DNA from: Macrobrachium rosenbergii
Lineage: Eukaryota; Arthropoda; Malacostraca; Decapoda; Palaemonidae
DNA: 64,000 nt
Assembly (NCBI RefSeq): GCF_040412425.1
Contig: NC_089767.1
Span: 42,115,509 to 42,179,508 of the forward strand
Direction of reading: 5' to 3'
In this document: positions 1 through 10,651 of the stretch, piece after piece
Numbering within the stretch: the stretch's first letter is position 1
Layout: each line of letters opens with the position of its first letter
Position numbers and translations under genes: made by a program
The notes under the pieces: generated by a model
Told to the model about the DNA's origin: nothing
What the model saw: only the letters and a program-made list of their open reading frames with translations
The model's database searches: none

Positions 1-394
1 GATCTAAATATGTAGCAAAAATATAATTTGTCTCAGTATTCACCTGCCTGAGCCAAGAATGTTTAAAAGCATGAAAAAACCAGGGCTCAAACATTTCATT
101 AATGCTCTTCTCAAGGATAACATTACCTAACCAAGATTACTAACATTTGTAACGAACGTTTTTTAACATCTAAATCAAGAAAACAACATTTTTGTTTGGC
201 TACCTAATAACATACGGAACTGCAGCTTTACTTGTTACGCAAGGAGCTTGCTAATGACAGTCCCAGACTGGTTGCGTAACATCTACAGGAAGGTGGTCTA
301 GGAATACCATATAGTTAGAGGAACCTCTCTATAATGCCATACAGTTAAAGGGACCTTTACATAAAAGACTGATGTGAAAAAATGATGTAATGGC

Positions 395-990
395 GCGGAT
401 GGTATTGTGAGCATTCATATGGGTTTTCGACTTCCTCCTCCACTCACATACATACACTCTCTCTCTCTCTCTCTCTCTCTGTCTCTGTCCCTCTCTCTCT
501 CTCCTTAGGTATATATTTACGTATTTTATGAATATCCACGGATGGTACTGAAAACATTCATATGAATTTTTTCAACTTCCCGCTCCACACACACACACAC
601 ACACACACACACTGTCTCTCTCTCTCTCTCCTTAGGTGTACATTTCTCTTTCTCTTTCTGGTACTCATTCTCTTTTTCAACTCTCTCTCTCTCTCTCTAG
701 ATATATATTTACGTATTTTACGAATTTTCACGTATGGTATTGTAAACATTCATGTGAATTTTTTCACCTTCCCCCTCCACACTCTCTCTCTCTCTCCCCC
801 CTCAGGTATATATTTACGTATTTTACGTATATCCACGGATGGTACTCAACATTCATATGAATTTTTTACAACTTTTACTCCACTCTATCCACGGATGGTA
901 TAGATTTACGTATTTTAAGAATTTTCACGGATGGTATTAAGAACGTGAATTTTTTCAACATCTCTCTCTCTCTCTCTCTCTCTCCCCTCA
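395..990. repeat. Degenerate tandem repeat rich in (CT)n and (CA)n
   Basis: A unit of roughly 100-150 bp recurs about five times. It contains 'ttaggtatatatttacgta', then 'ccacggatggta', then 'aacattcatatgaatttttt' and a CT or CA tract. Short overlapping reading frames here are products of the repeat and do not look like genes. Confidence 0.75.
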
Positions 991-1686
991 ATGGCACAAT
1001 AATAAAATCTTTCAGCAGATTTCCCGACCTGAAATATTATAAGAAAAATACTTCAGTCCACTGACAAAATCATTAATCATTAATAAAATATATAAAAAAG
1101 CGTGATGGTGTCATCCACTTATGCCAGTAATAAGCAGTAAACGACTTGGGACTTACGTATGCTCTTAATATTGCATGACCTGGATATAAAGCAAGTCATA
1201 CCATAATAACACGAAAGACAAGAATATAAAGAGGAACGAAGTACTGGGAGCATATAATTCATTCAGTGGCACACCACTTTTGCATGCATGCACACATCCG
1301 TTACAAGCACAATTATCCACGGATTATAATTATAATATATATACGTGTGTGCGTTTGAAAGCGTGTGGAGTTTTGATCTAGATCTGGGTCAAAATGTCTT
1401 CTGCACTGCTCACGTCATAATTCAAAGTGTCGCCAGTCTGATGATGTAGCATCTCGCTGCGAAATATAAATTTCAGGAACCTCTCTATGATATTGTTTCA
1501 AGGTTCACTATAGACATCTGGCGGTCGATAATTGTCATTCGCCCGTTCCATAATCAAGCCTCACTAAGTATTCACCCTCAATTAGTATCTTTCACGGTTG
1601 GCACACCTTTTCCATTCTTTTTCTCCTCAAGAACAATCACGAATTCACTAATATGTACTCTTCTTCAAGTGCTGGACTCTCCTAAT

Positions 1687-1687
<1 letters not shown>
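991..1687. other. Non-coding stretch, nothing recognised
   Basis: AT-rich sequence with no convincing reading frame, splice-site pair or known repeat. A short 'ataattataatatatatac' patch near 1330 is the only local structure seen. Confidence 0.4.
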
Positions 1688-1760
<73 letters not shown>

Positions 1761-1785
1761 TTATATATATATATATATATATATA
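1688..1785. repeat. (TA)n microsatellite
   Basis: Almost pure TA dinucleotides with a few interruptions. The reading frames across it (repeating Y-I) are artefacts. Confidence 0.95.
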
Positions 1786-1925
1786 ATCTTTCCTCATTTT
1801 GGTATCATACCAAATCCAGACCTTTGTAAAATGTAAGATTTTTTCTTCGCATTTTACCCAATCTTCGTTAATCATTTTTAACAATCTACCAATCACACGC
1901 CTTGCAACGCTGTCTACACTGTACA

Positions 1926-2122
1926 GCAGTTGCACTATGAATCAATTGTTAGAAGAGGGTGGTAAGTCAGGTGGAAGAAAGAGAATATGAACAGAGGTAC
2001 AGTAAAAGGAACGAAAGGGGTTGCAGCTAGGGACCGAAGGGATGCCGCAAAGAACGTTAAGTAATGCCTACGGTGCACCACGTGAGGTGCAATGACGGCG
2101 CTACCCTACTGCGTGGATATTC
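1926..2122 (+). mobile_element. SINE-like repeat, 5'-truncated copy
   Basis: Matches the distal part of the repeat also found at 6124-6390 and 59756-60070. Shared blocks are 'gcagttgcactatga', 'agagaatatgaac', 'ggaggtacagtaaaag', 'ggggttgcagctag' and 'aatgcctac...gtgcacc'. It has no coding capacity. Calling it a SINE is inference from size, dispersal and lack of terminal inverted repeats. Confidence 0.55.
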
Positions 2123-2214
2123 TATTCTGTGGAAGCATCTGGTCACAGTCAACAGTCAGGTTGCCAGTTCTAAGAGGATGATCACAATACTACTAACTAC
2201 TATTAACAACAGCA

Positions 2215-2217
<3 letters not shown>

Positions 2218-2298
<81 letters not shown>

Positions 2299-2299
2299 T
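2218..2299. repeat. (AAT)n microsatellite
   Basis: About 27 uninterrupted AAT trinucleotides. Confidence 0.95.
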
Positions 2300-2489
2300 A
2301 CTTGTGACCTTATGATGGTATAAAATATCTTAGTGGATCTATTAGTTTTTCCTGTTAAATCCAGCATCAACTACCACTATGTTTAGATTATACTTTTTGG
2401 ACAATCAAGAAAACTATGGCCTTTTACGTTTTTATGTTTCAAATCAGATACTTGGTGGAATACATAAATTCACTCTTTCCAAAAACAGA

Positions 2490-2700
2490 CATAATGGTTG
2501 GAGACTGAAAAACAATGTGCAAAATGGGCTGGCCACCTGCACAGAATTACAAGCACAGGGGCGAGATTTCATGAGGACGTGATTCAAATAATTACCTCCC
2601 GCAAAAGCGAGTCTACCATTTCCTTCTATTTGACTTCTCTTTTTTTTCTATTTTCATCCTGGTCAAGGATGCGTCGAAGGTATGGAAATGTTCGCACTAA
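2490..2700 (+). pseudogene. Possible decayed reverse-transcriptase C-terminal tail
   Basis: One frame reads KWAGHLHRI, resembling the 'W-x-GHV-x-RM' tail found at the end of many non-LTR retrotransposon reverse transcriptases. No upstream catalytic region is present and the frame soon becomes unrelated. The call rests on this short motif only. Confidence 0.25.
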
Positions 2701-2711
2701 AAACAATTAAA

Positions 2712-3118
2712 AAATGGGCCGAAGTTTGTTCGGCGCAACCGAGTTTTATGCACAGCCGCTAAAGCCTATAATCAAGGCCACCGAAAACACATCTATCTTT
2801 CGGTGGTCTCGGTATAATGCTGTATGAGCCGCTGCCCGTGAAACTTTAACCATGGCCCGGTGGTGGCCTACCCTATATCGTTGCCAGAAGGACGATTATG
2901 GAATTTTAACCTAAAATAAAATAAAAAACTACAGAGGCTAGACGGCTGCAATCTGGTATGTTTGATGACTGGAGGGTGGATGGTCAACATATCAATTTGC
3001 AGCCCTCTAGCCTCAGTAGTTTTAAGATCTGAGGGCGGACAGAAACAGTGCGGACAGTAAAAAGTGAGGACAGAAAGACGAAGCCGGCACAATAGTTTTC
3101 TTTTCAGAAAACTAAAAC
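2712..3118 (+). mobile_element. Hairpin-rich interspersed repeat, copy A
   Basis: About 400 bp, repeated at 45251-45636, 54719-55096 and, in reverse, 57131-57456. It opens with a small 'ccgaag...ttcgg' hairpin. It carries a central imperfect inverted repeat whose arms read 'gaggctagacggctgcaat' and 'ttgcagccctctagcctc', and ends with 'ggcacaatagttttc' and 'agaaaactaaaa'. There is no coding capacity. It is a non-autonomous element of unknown class. Confidence 0.75.
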
Positions 3119-3720
3119 CTGAGACAAAAAAAATTTTAAAACTACAACTGGATTTTCTATTTCATTCGAAAAACATCACAATGAGACAAAAAAAACAGAA
3201 TGAACTATATATATAAAAAATTTTTATCAACTGACAGAAAAAAATTATATTTCCATTCAGCATTTGGTAAGCAACCAATCATAATCATCACAATGCCTTT
3301 GTGAACACGCCCCCAAATAGCATAAGAGAGGAAGCAAAGAATATGTTACATTTATGAACCAGAATGAATGAATGACTATTTACAATCAATTGAACTAAAA
3401 AAATTTAGGCCAAAGGCCAAGCACTCCTAAAATCTGAAATGGAAAAACAGTAAATTCTGGTCGGAGGACCTCACCAATTACATAATCATCACCGTTTGGA
3501 GAGTGATGCGAATATGGATGCCTTTGTAAAAGAACACGCCAGTTAGGGCCAAATAACGTAAAAGAGGAAGCAAGTGCACCACAAGGTATGCTACAATTTT
3601 CATTAGCCTTTGAGTTGGACAGAAAGGAAAATGAATAAAAATAAAAGAATGATGAAATTCCTAGTAATGCTATATTGCAACTGAACTTTAATTGAATCAG
3701 AATTTCTAATGTTCTCAATA
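3119..3720. other. 5' flank of the DM4/12 gene
   Basis: AT-rich sequence with no convincing gene. A short piece of the SINE-like repeat ('ttaggccaaaggccaagcac') lies near 3405. The last bases before the first coding exon (3708-3727) form a good 3' splice site, so an untranslated first exon may lie in or upstream of this stretch. Confidence 0.4.
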
Positions 3721-3733
3721 TTTTCAGGTCACG

Positions 3734-3857
3734 ATGAAGAAGGCGTATCTTGTCCCAGCGGTGATACTCGTAACTGCTTGTTCGTGGAGATCGTTCTCAG
3801 ACGCCTCTAGAGACAAGAGGTACCTATTCGTCAATCCAAACGCACCTATACTTCTTG
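3734..3857 (+). CDS. DM4/12 gene coding exon 1
   Basis: Encodes the signal peptide and the start of the mature chain (residues 1-41 plus one base). The donor is G|gtaagg. The start is chosen because it precedes the signal peptide directly and follows a strong acceptor by 6 bases. Confidence 0.85.
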
Positions 3858-3933
3858 GTAAGGAGTAAATTCTGGCTATATTGAAGCAAGCAAAGATTCT
3901 TGATCACACACACACACAATATATACATACACA

Positions 3934-3966
<33 letters not shown>

Positions 3967-4132
3967 AAAATGCCAAAATGTATTTAAAAATATGTATTTT
4001 GTTCATTTTGGCGTTTTTTGGGCTCCTCATATTTGATGGAATTCTGTTTTAACGGAAAATATTTCACAGTCATGTATGTATGTATGTATGTTAGTATAGC
4101 TCTCTATGTATGTTAGTACTAGTATCTATATA

Positions 4133-4193
<61 letters not shown>

Positions 4194-4486
4194 TATATAA
4201 TACACTAAAGAGAGCTAGTACTAAACATGAAATATAGCAGAAACCTGACTTGAAAACCATACAACACAGTTAGAACCTCCTCCCAAATCCCAACCCCCAT
4301 TTTTTAACTTTTTAACCACTTGAGGCTATGCACTTTTTCTTTCATCAATCTTTCACATTTTGCTCGCTAACACTAAACCGGTCACTTGAATTGCAAGTAG
4401 AATTATGTATGTAAATACATCTTCTATGTTGTTTTTAAAACTCCGCAATGTCTAGTGTTTAAACACGATAAAATTCCTAAGGCACT

Positions 4487-4568
<82 letters not shown>

Positions 4569-6451
4569 TACTAATTTTTCTCACTTTTCCTTATCTGATA
4601 ATGTAATATTTTTCTTGCTTTTTTAGTCATATCAAATAATTCCCTACATAACTTCTACAATAATAATTTTCTTCCTTTTCCTCCCTCATTTCTAAAGTAA
4701 TAACTATTTTTGTTCCTCTCCCCACCCCCATCTCTAAAGTAATAACTTAACACTTTTCCTTCCTTACTTCTCAGGTAACCACTTTAAACACTTTCTCCTT
4801 CCCACAATTCTAGCCATAAATTTCTTCTCACCTTCCCTCCCTCACTTCCGAAGTAACAAATTTAACACTTGACCTTTCTCAACTTTCACCCTTACTACTG
4901 GAGTGGAAACCCTCCCACCCCCCACCCCTTCTCTCTTTCCTAACTAGAACAACAATGCTGCCCTAAATTGGAAAACTGCAGTATCTGCAAAATTTTCGAA
5001 ATTGAGATATGCCACCTACTGGGCTCGCGAAACACTAATACAAAAGTTACTGCAGTTTCAGAATCATTCTTCAAAACTTTCCACGAGTTTTTAGGCGGGT
5101 CCCATTTGCAGTATCTGCAAAATTTTCGAAATTGAGATATGCGACCCATTGGGCTCGCGAAACACTAATACACAGGTTACAGCGGTTTCAAAATGATTCT
5201 TCAATGCTTTCCAAAAGTATTTAAGGGGGTCTCATTTAGAGTATCTGCAAAATCAGTTGTAAGGCAAGGGAGCACCTACCATTTTTCTCAGTTTTGTATT
5301 TCTGCAGATACTGCAGTCTTCCATTCTAGAGCAGAATGGGCTCTCTGCTCTATCACTGAACCTTCTATTACTCTCCTCCTCCTCCACCAGGCTTCCTCCT
5401 CAACATGCCCGTGTCTCTGGCCATTCCGACGATAGCTTCCGGTAAAGGAAGGTCTCTCAGCGTTCAGAATATCATTTACGAGGATGCAGAGATCCCAGAG
5501 ACCCTCTACTGGGACCCGGCATACGAGGAACAACTGGAAAAGCTCATTATTTACTTCGCGCATTTGGAGGTAAGTCATGGAAATTCTTATGAACAAGAAC
5601 AATGGTGATAAACCTTTAGTACTAACGACTGGTATAATACCACAGCCATGTCAAATTATAAGAAGTTCCAAAAAAATGAATATATAGAACAATGGTGATA
5701 AGTTGAACCTGGCGTCAAATATAAATGCCAAAAATATTTAATATAAAATTCACTGTTATATTAAAAATCACTGTTACTTCAGCGGAATATAATTTGTAAT
5801 AAAGCTTTCTTTCTCCTGATTCTTACAAATGGTGTAAAATCCGCAACCCCGAGAAACCGTAAACCACGATTCTTCATACATAATCCTTTTATGGCAAGTA
5901 GACTCAAGTTTTATTTGAAAACATCATGTAACTAACAATTCGTCACCTTGCAGCTCTACTCTATGGGATGTCAAGAACGGCTGTTATGCGAACTGGCCGC
6001 AGAACCACAGACCTTTTCACCAATTGCGGAGGTTTTTTTGAAAGAACTCAGGTAAGGGATTACGCTTTTCCACTGTTTGATTTCATATATTTGGCAGGAC
6101 ATTCCACTTCAATTTTAGAAGCTGGAATATAGTATTTAGGCCAAAAGGCCAAGCACTTGGGACCTATGAGGTCATTCAGCGCTGAAACGGAAATTGACAG
6201 TAAAAGATTTGAAAGGTGTAACAGGAGGAAAGCCTCGCAGCTGCACTATGAAATAATCGTTAGGAGAGGGTGGTAAGTAAGATGGAAGAAAGAGAATATG
6301 AACGGAGGTACAGTAAAAGTAATGAAAGGGGTTGCAAGCTAGGGGCCGAAGGGTCGCTGTCGCTGCAAAGATCCTTAAGTAAGGCCTATATTCTCAAGAA
6401 TCTTATACGTCTAAATATCACATTTTGTTCCAAATACTTTGCAATTTCTTT

Positions 6452-6519
<68 letters not shown>

Positions 6520-6771
6520 TAAACTTCCAATCTATCAAAATTAAAATAACCTCTTTGTTTCCACAGACAACAACACGGGCCCGTTACACGCTCGTCTGAT
6601 TCCTTGATGTGGCGATACATGGCAGCAATGAGAGAGGGTTTCACATCTCCAATTGGAGGGTGTGGGTTGTCGTACCCCAAATGCCCATTACCAGCGGAAA
6701 AAATTCTCAACATGCCAGTACTGAAAGTATGGCAGTTCCTAGCTTCGAAGCTTAACTTGAACTTGGTGTAA
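3734..6771 (+). CDS. DM4/DM12-family secreted protein, four exons
   Basis: Join 3734-3857, 5391-5569, 5954-6051, 6567-6771 gives 201 residues and TAA. Every intron is GT-AG and phases agree (1, 0, 2). Residues 1-23 form a basic then hydrophobic signal peptide (MKKAYLVPAVILVTAC). RYLFVNP (30-36) and the hydrophobic LNMPVSLAIP stretch follow. The family's cysteine pattern is at C107 and C113 (GCQERLLCELA) and C166 and C173 (GGCGLSYPKCP), likely two disulfides. This matches the arthropod DM4/DM12 domain, whose biochemical role is not known; an extracellular or secretory location is inferred. An acceptor-like 'ttctcaatattttcag' ends 6 bases before the ATG, so a 5' untranslated exon is likely. It converges with the RIC3 gene. 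A MITE sits in intron 1 and a SINE-like repeat plus (GA)n in intron 3. Confidence 0.87.
4140..4200. repeat. (TA)n microsatellite in DM4/12 intron 1
   Basis: TA dinucleotide run. A smaller (CA)n/(TA)n patch lies at 3903-3966. Confidence 0.9.
4491..4565. repeat. (GA)n microsatellite
   Basis: About 37 pure GA repeats in intron 1 of the DM4/12 gene. Confidence 0.95.
4958..5334. mobile_element. TA-type MITE, copy 1 (diverged)
   Basis: Ends are ctgccctaaattgg and, inverted, ccattctagagcag. The interior carries two direct copies of a block with 'cagtatctgcaaaattttcg' and 'gggctcgcgaaacacta'. The same family occurs at 47156-47528 and 53389-53634 with better-preserved ends flanked by TA. No coding capacity. 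It ends 56 bp before exon 2 of the DM4/12 gene. Confidence 0.75.
5391..5569 (+). CDS. DM4/12 gene coding exon 2
   Basis: Acceptor 'cctcctccaccag', donor GAG|gtaagt. Encodes residues 42-101, including LLNMPVSLAIP and the acidic YEDAEIPETLYWDP segment. It completes the split glycine codon of exon 1. Confidence 0.88.
5954..6051 (+). CDS. DM4/12 gene coding exon 3
   Basis: Acceptor 'caccttgcag', donor CAG|gtaagg. Encodes residues 102-133 with the CQERLLC motif (C107, C113). Too short for a simple reading-frame scan, but motif and phase fit exactly. Confidence 0.87.
6124..6390 (+). mobile_element. SINE-like repeat, near-complete copy
   Basis: Begins 'ttaggccaaaaggccaagca', continues 'gacctatgaggtcattcagc', 'gaaaggtgtaacaggagg' and ends 'ccttaagtaaggcc'. 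Shared with 59756-60070 and, in part, 1926-2122 and 55490-55592. It lies in intron 3 of the DM4/12 gene. Confidence 0.65.
6456..6514. repeat. (GA)n microsatellite
   Basis: GA repeat about 50 bp upstream of exon 4 of the DM4/12 gene. Confidence 0.95.
6567..6771 (+). CDS. DM4/12 gene coding exon 4 with stop
   Basis: Acceptor 'ctttgtttccacag'. Encodes residues 134-201 with the YMAAMREGF block and the C166/C173 pair (GCGLSYPKCP), then TAA at 6769-6771. Confidence 0.87.
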
Positions 6772-7023
6772 GATAAAAACCGTACTTGACACAGCCTACC
6801 GTATCAAGGCTTAAATATTTCTGGAACAGCCAGACACTCTCAGGAAATAATGACATAAATCGTGATATTTACACAAAATGAACGAAAACAACAGCCAAAA
6901 TGCGTAATACTGAAAACTTGTTCACTATCAACATCCTATCGCGATCTTTTCACAAAACGTAAACTTCTCGAGAACTGAAACATTAAACAGCTAATTTCGA
7001 TACAAATAAGGAAAGGGATTTGC

Positions 7024-7029
7024 AATAAA
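7024..7029 (+). promoter_or_regulatory. Candidate polyadenylation signal of the DM4/12 gene
   Basis: AATAAA 253 bases after the stop codon, the first canonical hexamer downstream. A second AATAAA lies at 7249-7254. Choice between them is inference. Confidence 0.4.
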
Positions 7030-10000
7030 CGTCATTCTTATAGAATAAGAGCAAGATTCTCCTGCCGCCAGCAACGAAATTTATTACTGCACTACGATAC
7101 ATTGCTCCTGCTGTAGACATCCATCACGTAAATGAACACCAGTCTAGACCATGCTATTATATTGTATACATGACTGAATTAGGACCTTTATCATCAACTA
7201 TGTTTGACAGACATGGCAAAAAACTTTTCCTAAAACAAACCACAAAAAAATAAATATCAAAATAATGTATCTTTAAACACGCCTCACATACACCGTTAGC
7301 TAACAAGCAGGGAGGTAGGCTTCCACAAACTGTTTAATGTTGCAATGCAGGATATACCAAACTGGACCTTTCCTTACAGTCAATTATCCTCTTATTCAGA
7401 AAATGAACCTAACCATATGGAACAAGGCCACAGGAGCTACTGATATGAAATTCAAGCTTCCAAAGAATGTCAGATAAAAATCAACAAACACTCGGTCGCA
7501 TCCACTTAATACCATACCATCATATACCAATATCAACATACCAATCTATACATTCCACTGTTCACAAGAGTTGAAGGCTTGAAGGCTCTCAAATAATGTT
7601 TCAATTCATTTTTCTAGCATGCAAGTTTCCTTGCAGAAACACAGATCTCCAGTTTTATTTTATTTTATTGACTTTCAATTTTTAATTAAAATCACAACAG
7701 GTCATTCATTAAGTTATTTATTTTGTGACATTGGGCATTAGTGTGTTATCTCACTCCATGTTGCACATCTAAGTTAAGTCTAGTCTCTTTAACCTATCAA
7801 TAAATATAATTAGGCCAGTACCTAATTAAATTTGTTTTATTTAGTTCCCTATTTCCAGTTAGCATATGTGCACTCCTAGGTGTGATTTTTGACATGTGCT
7901 CTTCTAAAAGGTAAGGAAATTAGCCAACAAAAACTACAGCCAATTCATAAATGTTAACAACAGCTTCCAAAATCACTTCAAATACCATAATTCAGAGAAA
8001 TTCACCACTGGTTCTACAACTTTTCTACAAAAATATACTGACAAAAAAAAACTTTAAAGGGCTTACCAGTTCAACTAACAAATATGGTTTTTGACAAAAT
8101 ATAATTTTCCTAAAATTCTAAAATCTGAGCAGCATGACTAGGATAAAAAATATACAATAAATCATTTTTGGCATTTTTTGAAAGACAGTTATAACTTGGC
8201 ATCACTGAAATATTGCCAGGAACAAAAAATACACTGATACACACTGCTCTTAATCTAGCATTATATATCGCCCCACCATTAAAATAAATTTCTAATTCAG
8301 TAGTTAACTGGGTCATTAACTGATGAAGTACAATCTATAGGGTATGTCTGCAAGTAAGTAGAAAGAATAAACCTGTTATACTGCAACGGAAAATAAGTTT
8401 CAAAGACCCAAACCCTCACACAGCATGGTAAAGACGCAGCACCATTGGTTAGGTTAGGCTCAATATATTTTTGTATTTCAATCGTTTTGTGCTTTCCCCC
8501 CAAAACAATCCTGTGGTTCCTCATAGCCTAATTGCAAGACATAAGGGGAATGCAGTATCTCTAAAACTACTAATTTTCTACCAAATGTTAGAAATGTTCA
8601 AAGAACAAAATAAAATGTCGGAAAATCATATAGCCGTTTTCAACTCTGGACTGCAATTACGGTTTAGTTAAATTTAAAAAAAAAAAAAAAGAAAGTTACA
8701 CATAGGCCTAAAAGAAAAAGTTTTCATTTTTCAAAACAGTCATCTTTAAGTGCAGCCTATAAAAACATTTTTGAAACCAATTACAATACATTAATCACTC
8801 GGTGACCACACGTAATTATGAAAAACAAACAATAGCCCACAAGGCTGCCCATGGTGGTGTAACCTGCGATGGCCAATTAACCTAATTACTGCCAACTAAA
8901 TATTCCCATATAAAATTAACAAAATATCATACAGACAAAGGAATCGTAAGTTTATTTGCTTTCTTGTATGCATTTTTTTTTTACCTTATAGCAGAACGGA
9001 CACTGGGAATTAAGTTATGAAGGTGTGTTTTTTTTTACCGTACGTTTTCGCTCTCTGAATAAAAACCTCTTAACCCCTGTGGTCCTATCTTATTATATTT
9101 GGGCATTTTAATGGCTTAATCAATCATTTGACACGAAAATTACTGACGAATTCGTTTAAATTTCATAAAAACTCTCGACGGTTTTAGAAATGTCAGTGTC
9201 AATCTGCCGTAAGACATAAAAACATTGCTCATTAAGCCCACTAAAGTTCTCACTTACTTCAAATTTCTGCAGAAAACAACTCAGGAATATAATCTTGCTC
9301 ACTCAAAAATGACTGAGACGGAACCAGTCTCCAGGGGACACACGAGAAATACAACTAAACGTCACAATGGTTAAACTAGAAATGCAAACTTTCGAAGTTT
9401 CTCACTCGAAATCTAATGTAAACATTAAGGGTTTCTTCACTTACCTACAGATATGAGCTATAAGTAGATCGCGTTTGCAATTTTTGTTGAGTAAAATTTG
9501 AAGTTGATAGCAAATACTGAAAAGTATGATACTTTCCTTTATGAAAGGTGTGATTTTTTAAGCACATAATTGATTACCAATCTTCCAGTAAGCATAAATA
9601 TTTCAAAATCTTTTATTTTAAGGGGGTTACAGTACGTAAACCTCCATTGTCTGAGACACCACAGGTACGTCCTTACACTACTAGTATTTGTGCCTCTTTT
9701 GGTAATATATTTATAAATGAAATGCATATATTAGTGAATGATAAGTAAATCTCATTGAATAAACAACGAATGAGACTTTTCACATTAAATGCTTACCTTT
9801 TGAACACTGTATTTATGGACTCACAAAGAATTTTAATAATCTTCAGGTTCGTATCCTTCCATTAAAACGCATTTTGGGTTATTATCAGGGAAGTCCGAGA
9901 ACACAAAAGGTGAATAAGACCATTAATACTTGAGAGAGGGGACAGGTGAGCTGTAAAGTGCTCCATTTCAATCATGTAATCAGAATATCTTACATAAATA

Positions 10001-10596
10001 AAAATCAACCAAAAAGAGGTTCATCTTCGCAAGGAAAATTTCTGTTGGACACTATTAAGCACCATCAAATCTTTGCAGTGTTGTTTTCGTCAGTATATCA
10101 TAAACTTCATGTTTATTTGGAAGGGAAAGCAGTAAATCCTTTATATGAAACAGCTTTCTTGGTAAAAGGCTGCTTCACAGCCCTTGGCCAAGTAAACAGA
10201 TCTTAAAGTAAGCAGTGCTGGTATGTATCTGGGTAAGAATAAACATTGAAGCATTGTCTGTTTATCCAACTAAATTCCCTTTCTGTTCAACTTACATTCT
10301 GCAATCAATGAAACAACAAACAACTGCCCCAAAAGACATGTGGAACAGCCTGAAAGCAAAAAAAAAAAAAGACAAAGACAGTGTAATATGATTTATTAAG
10401 TATTGATTCACAAGTTTTATGCGTCAACACCTGAATAACCAACATACTAAACCGATTCCAAAATAGACTAGATTATACAAATGACTAGAATGTATATATA
10501 TATATATATTGCTTGATCCACTAATAATTACACACTTAAGTAAAACCAGCAGATTCTTGTGCCTGAATATATTAAAAACTAACACAGGTTGAGATT

Positions 10597-10598
<2 letters not shown>

Positions 10599-10649
<51 letters not shown>
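10599..10649. repeat. (GA)n microsatellite
   Basis: Pure GA run in the intergenic region. Confidence 0.95.

Positions 10650-10651
<2 letters not shown>

Noticed and set aside
9946..10206. 86-residue + strand frame
   Set aside because: No motif, no signal, no codon pattern and no conservation evidence; typical of random AT-rich DNA.
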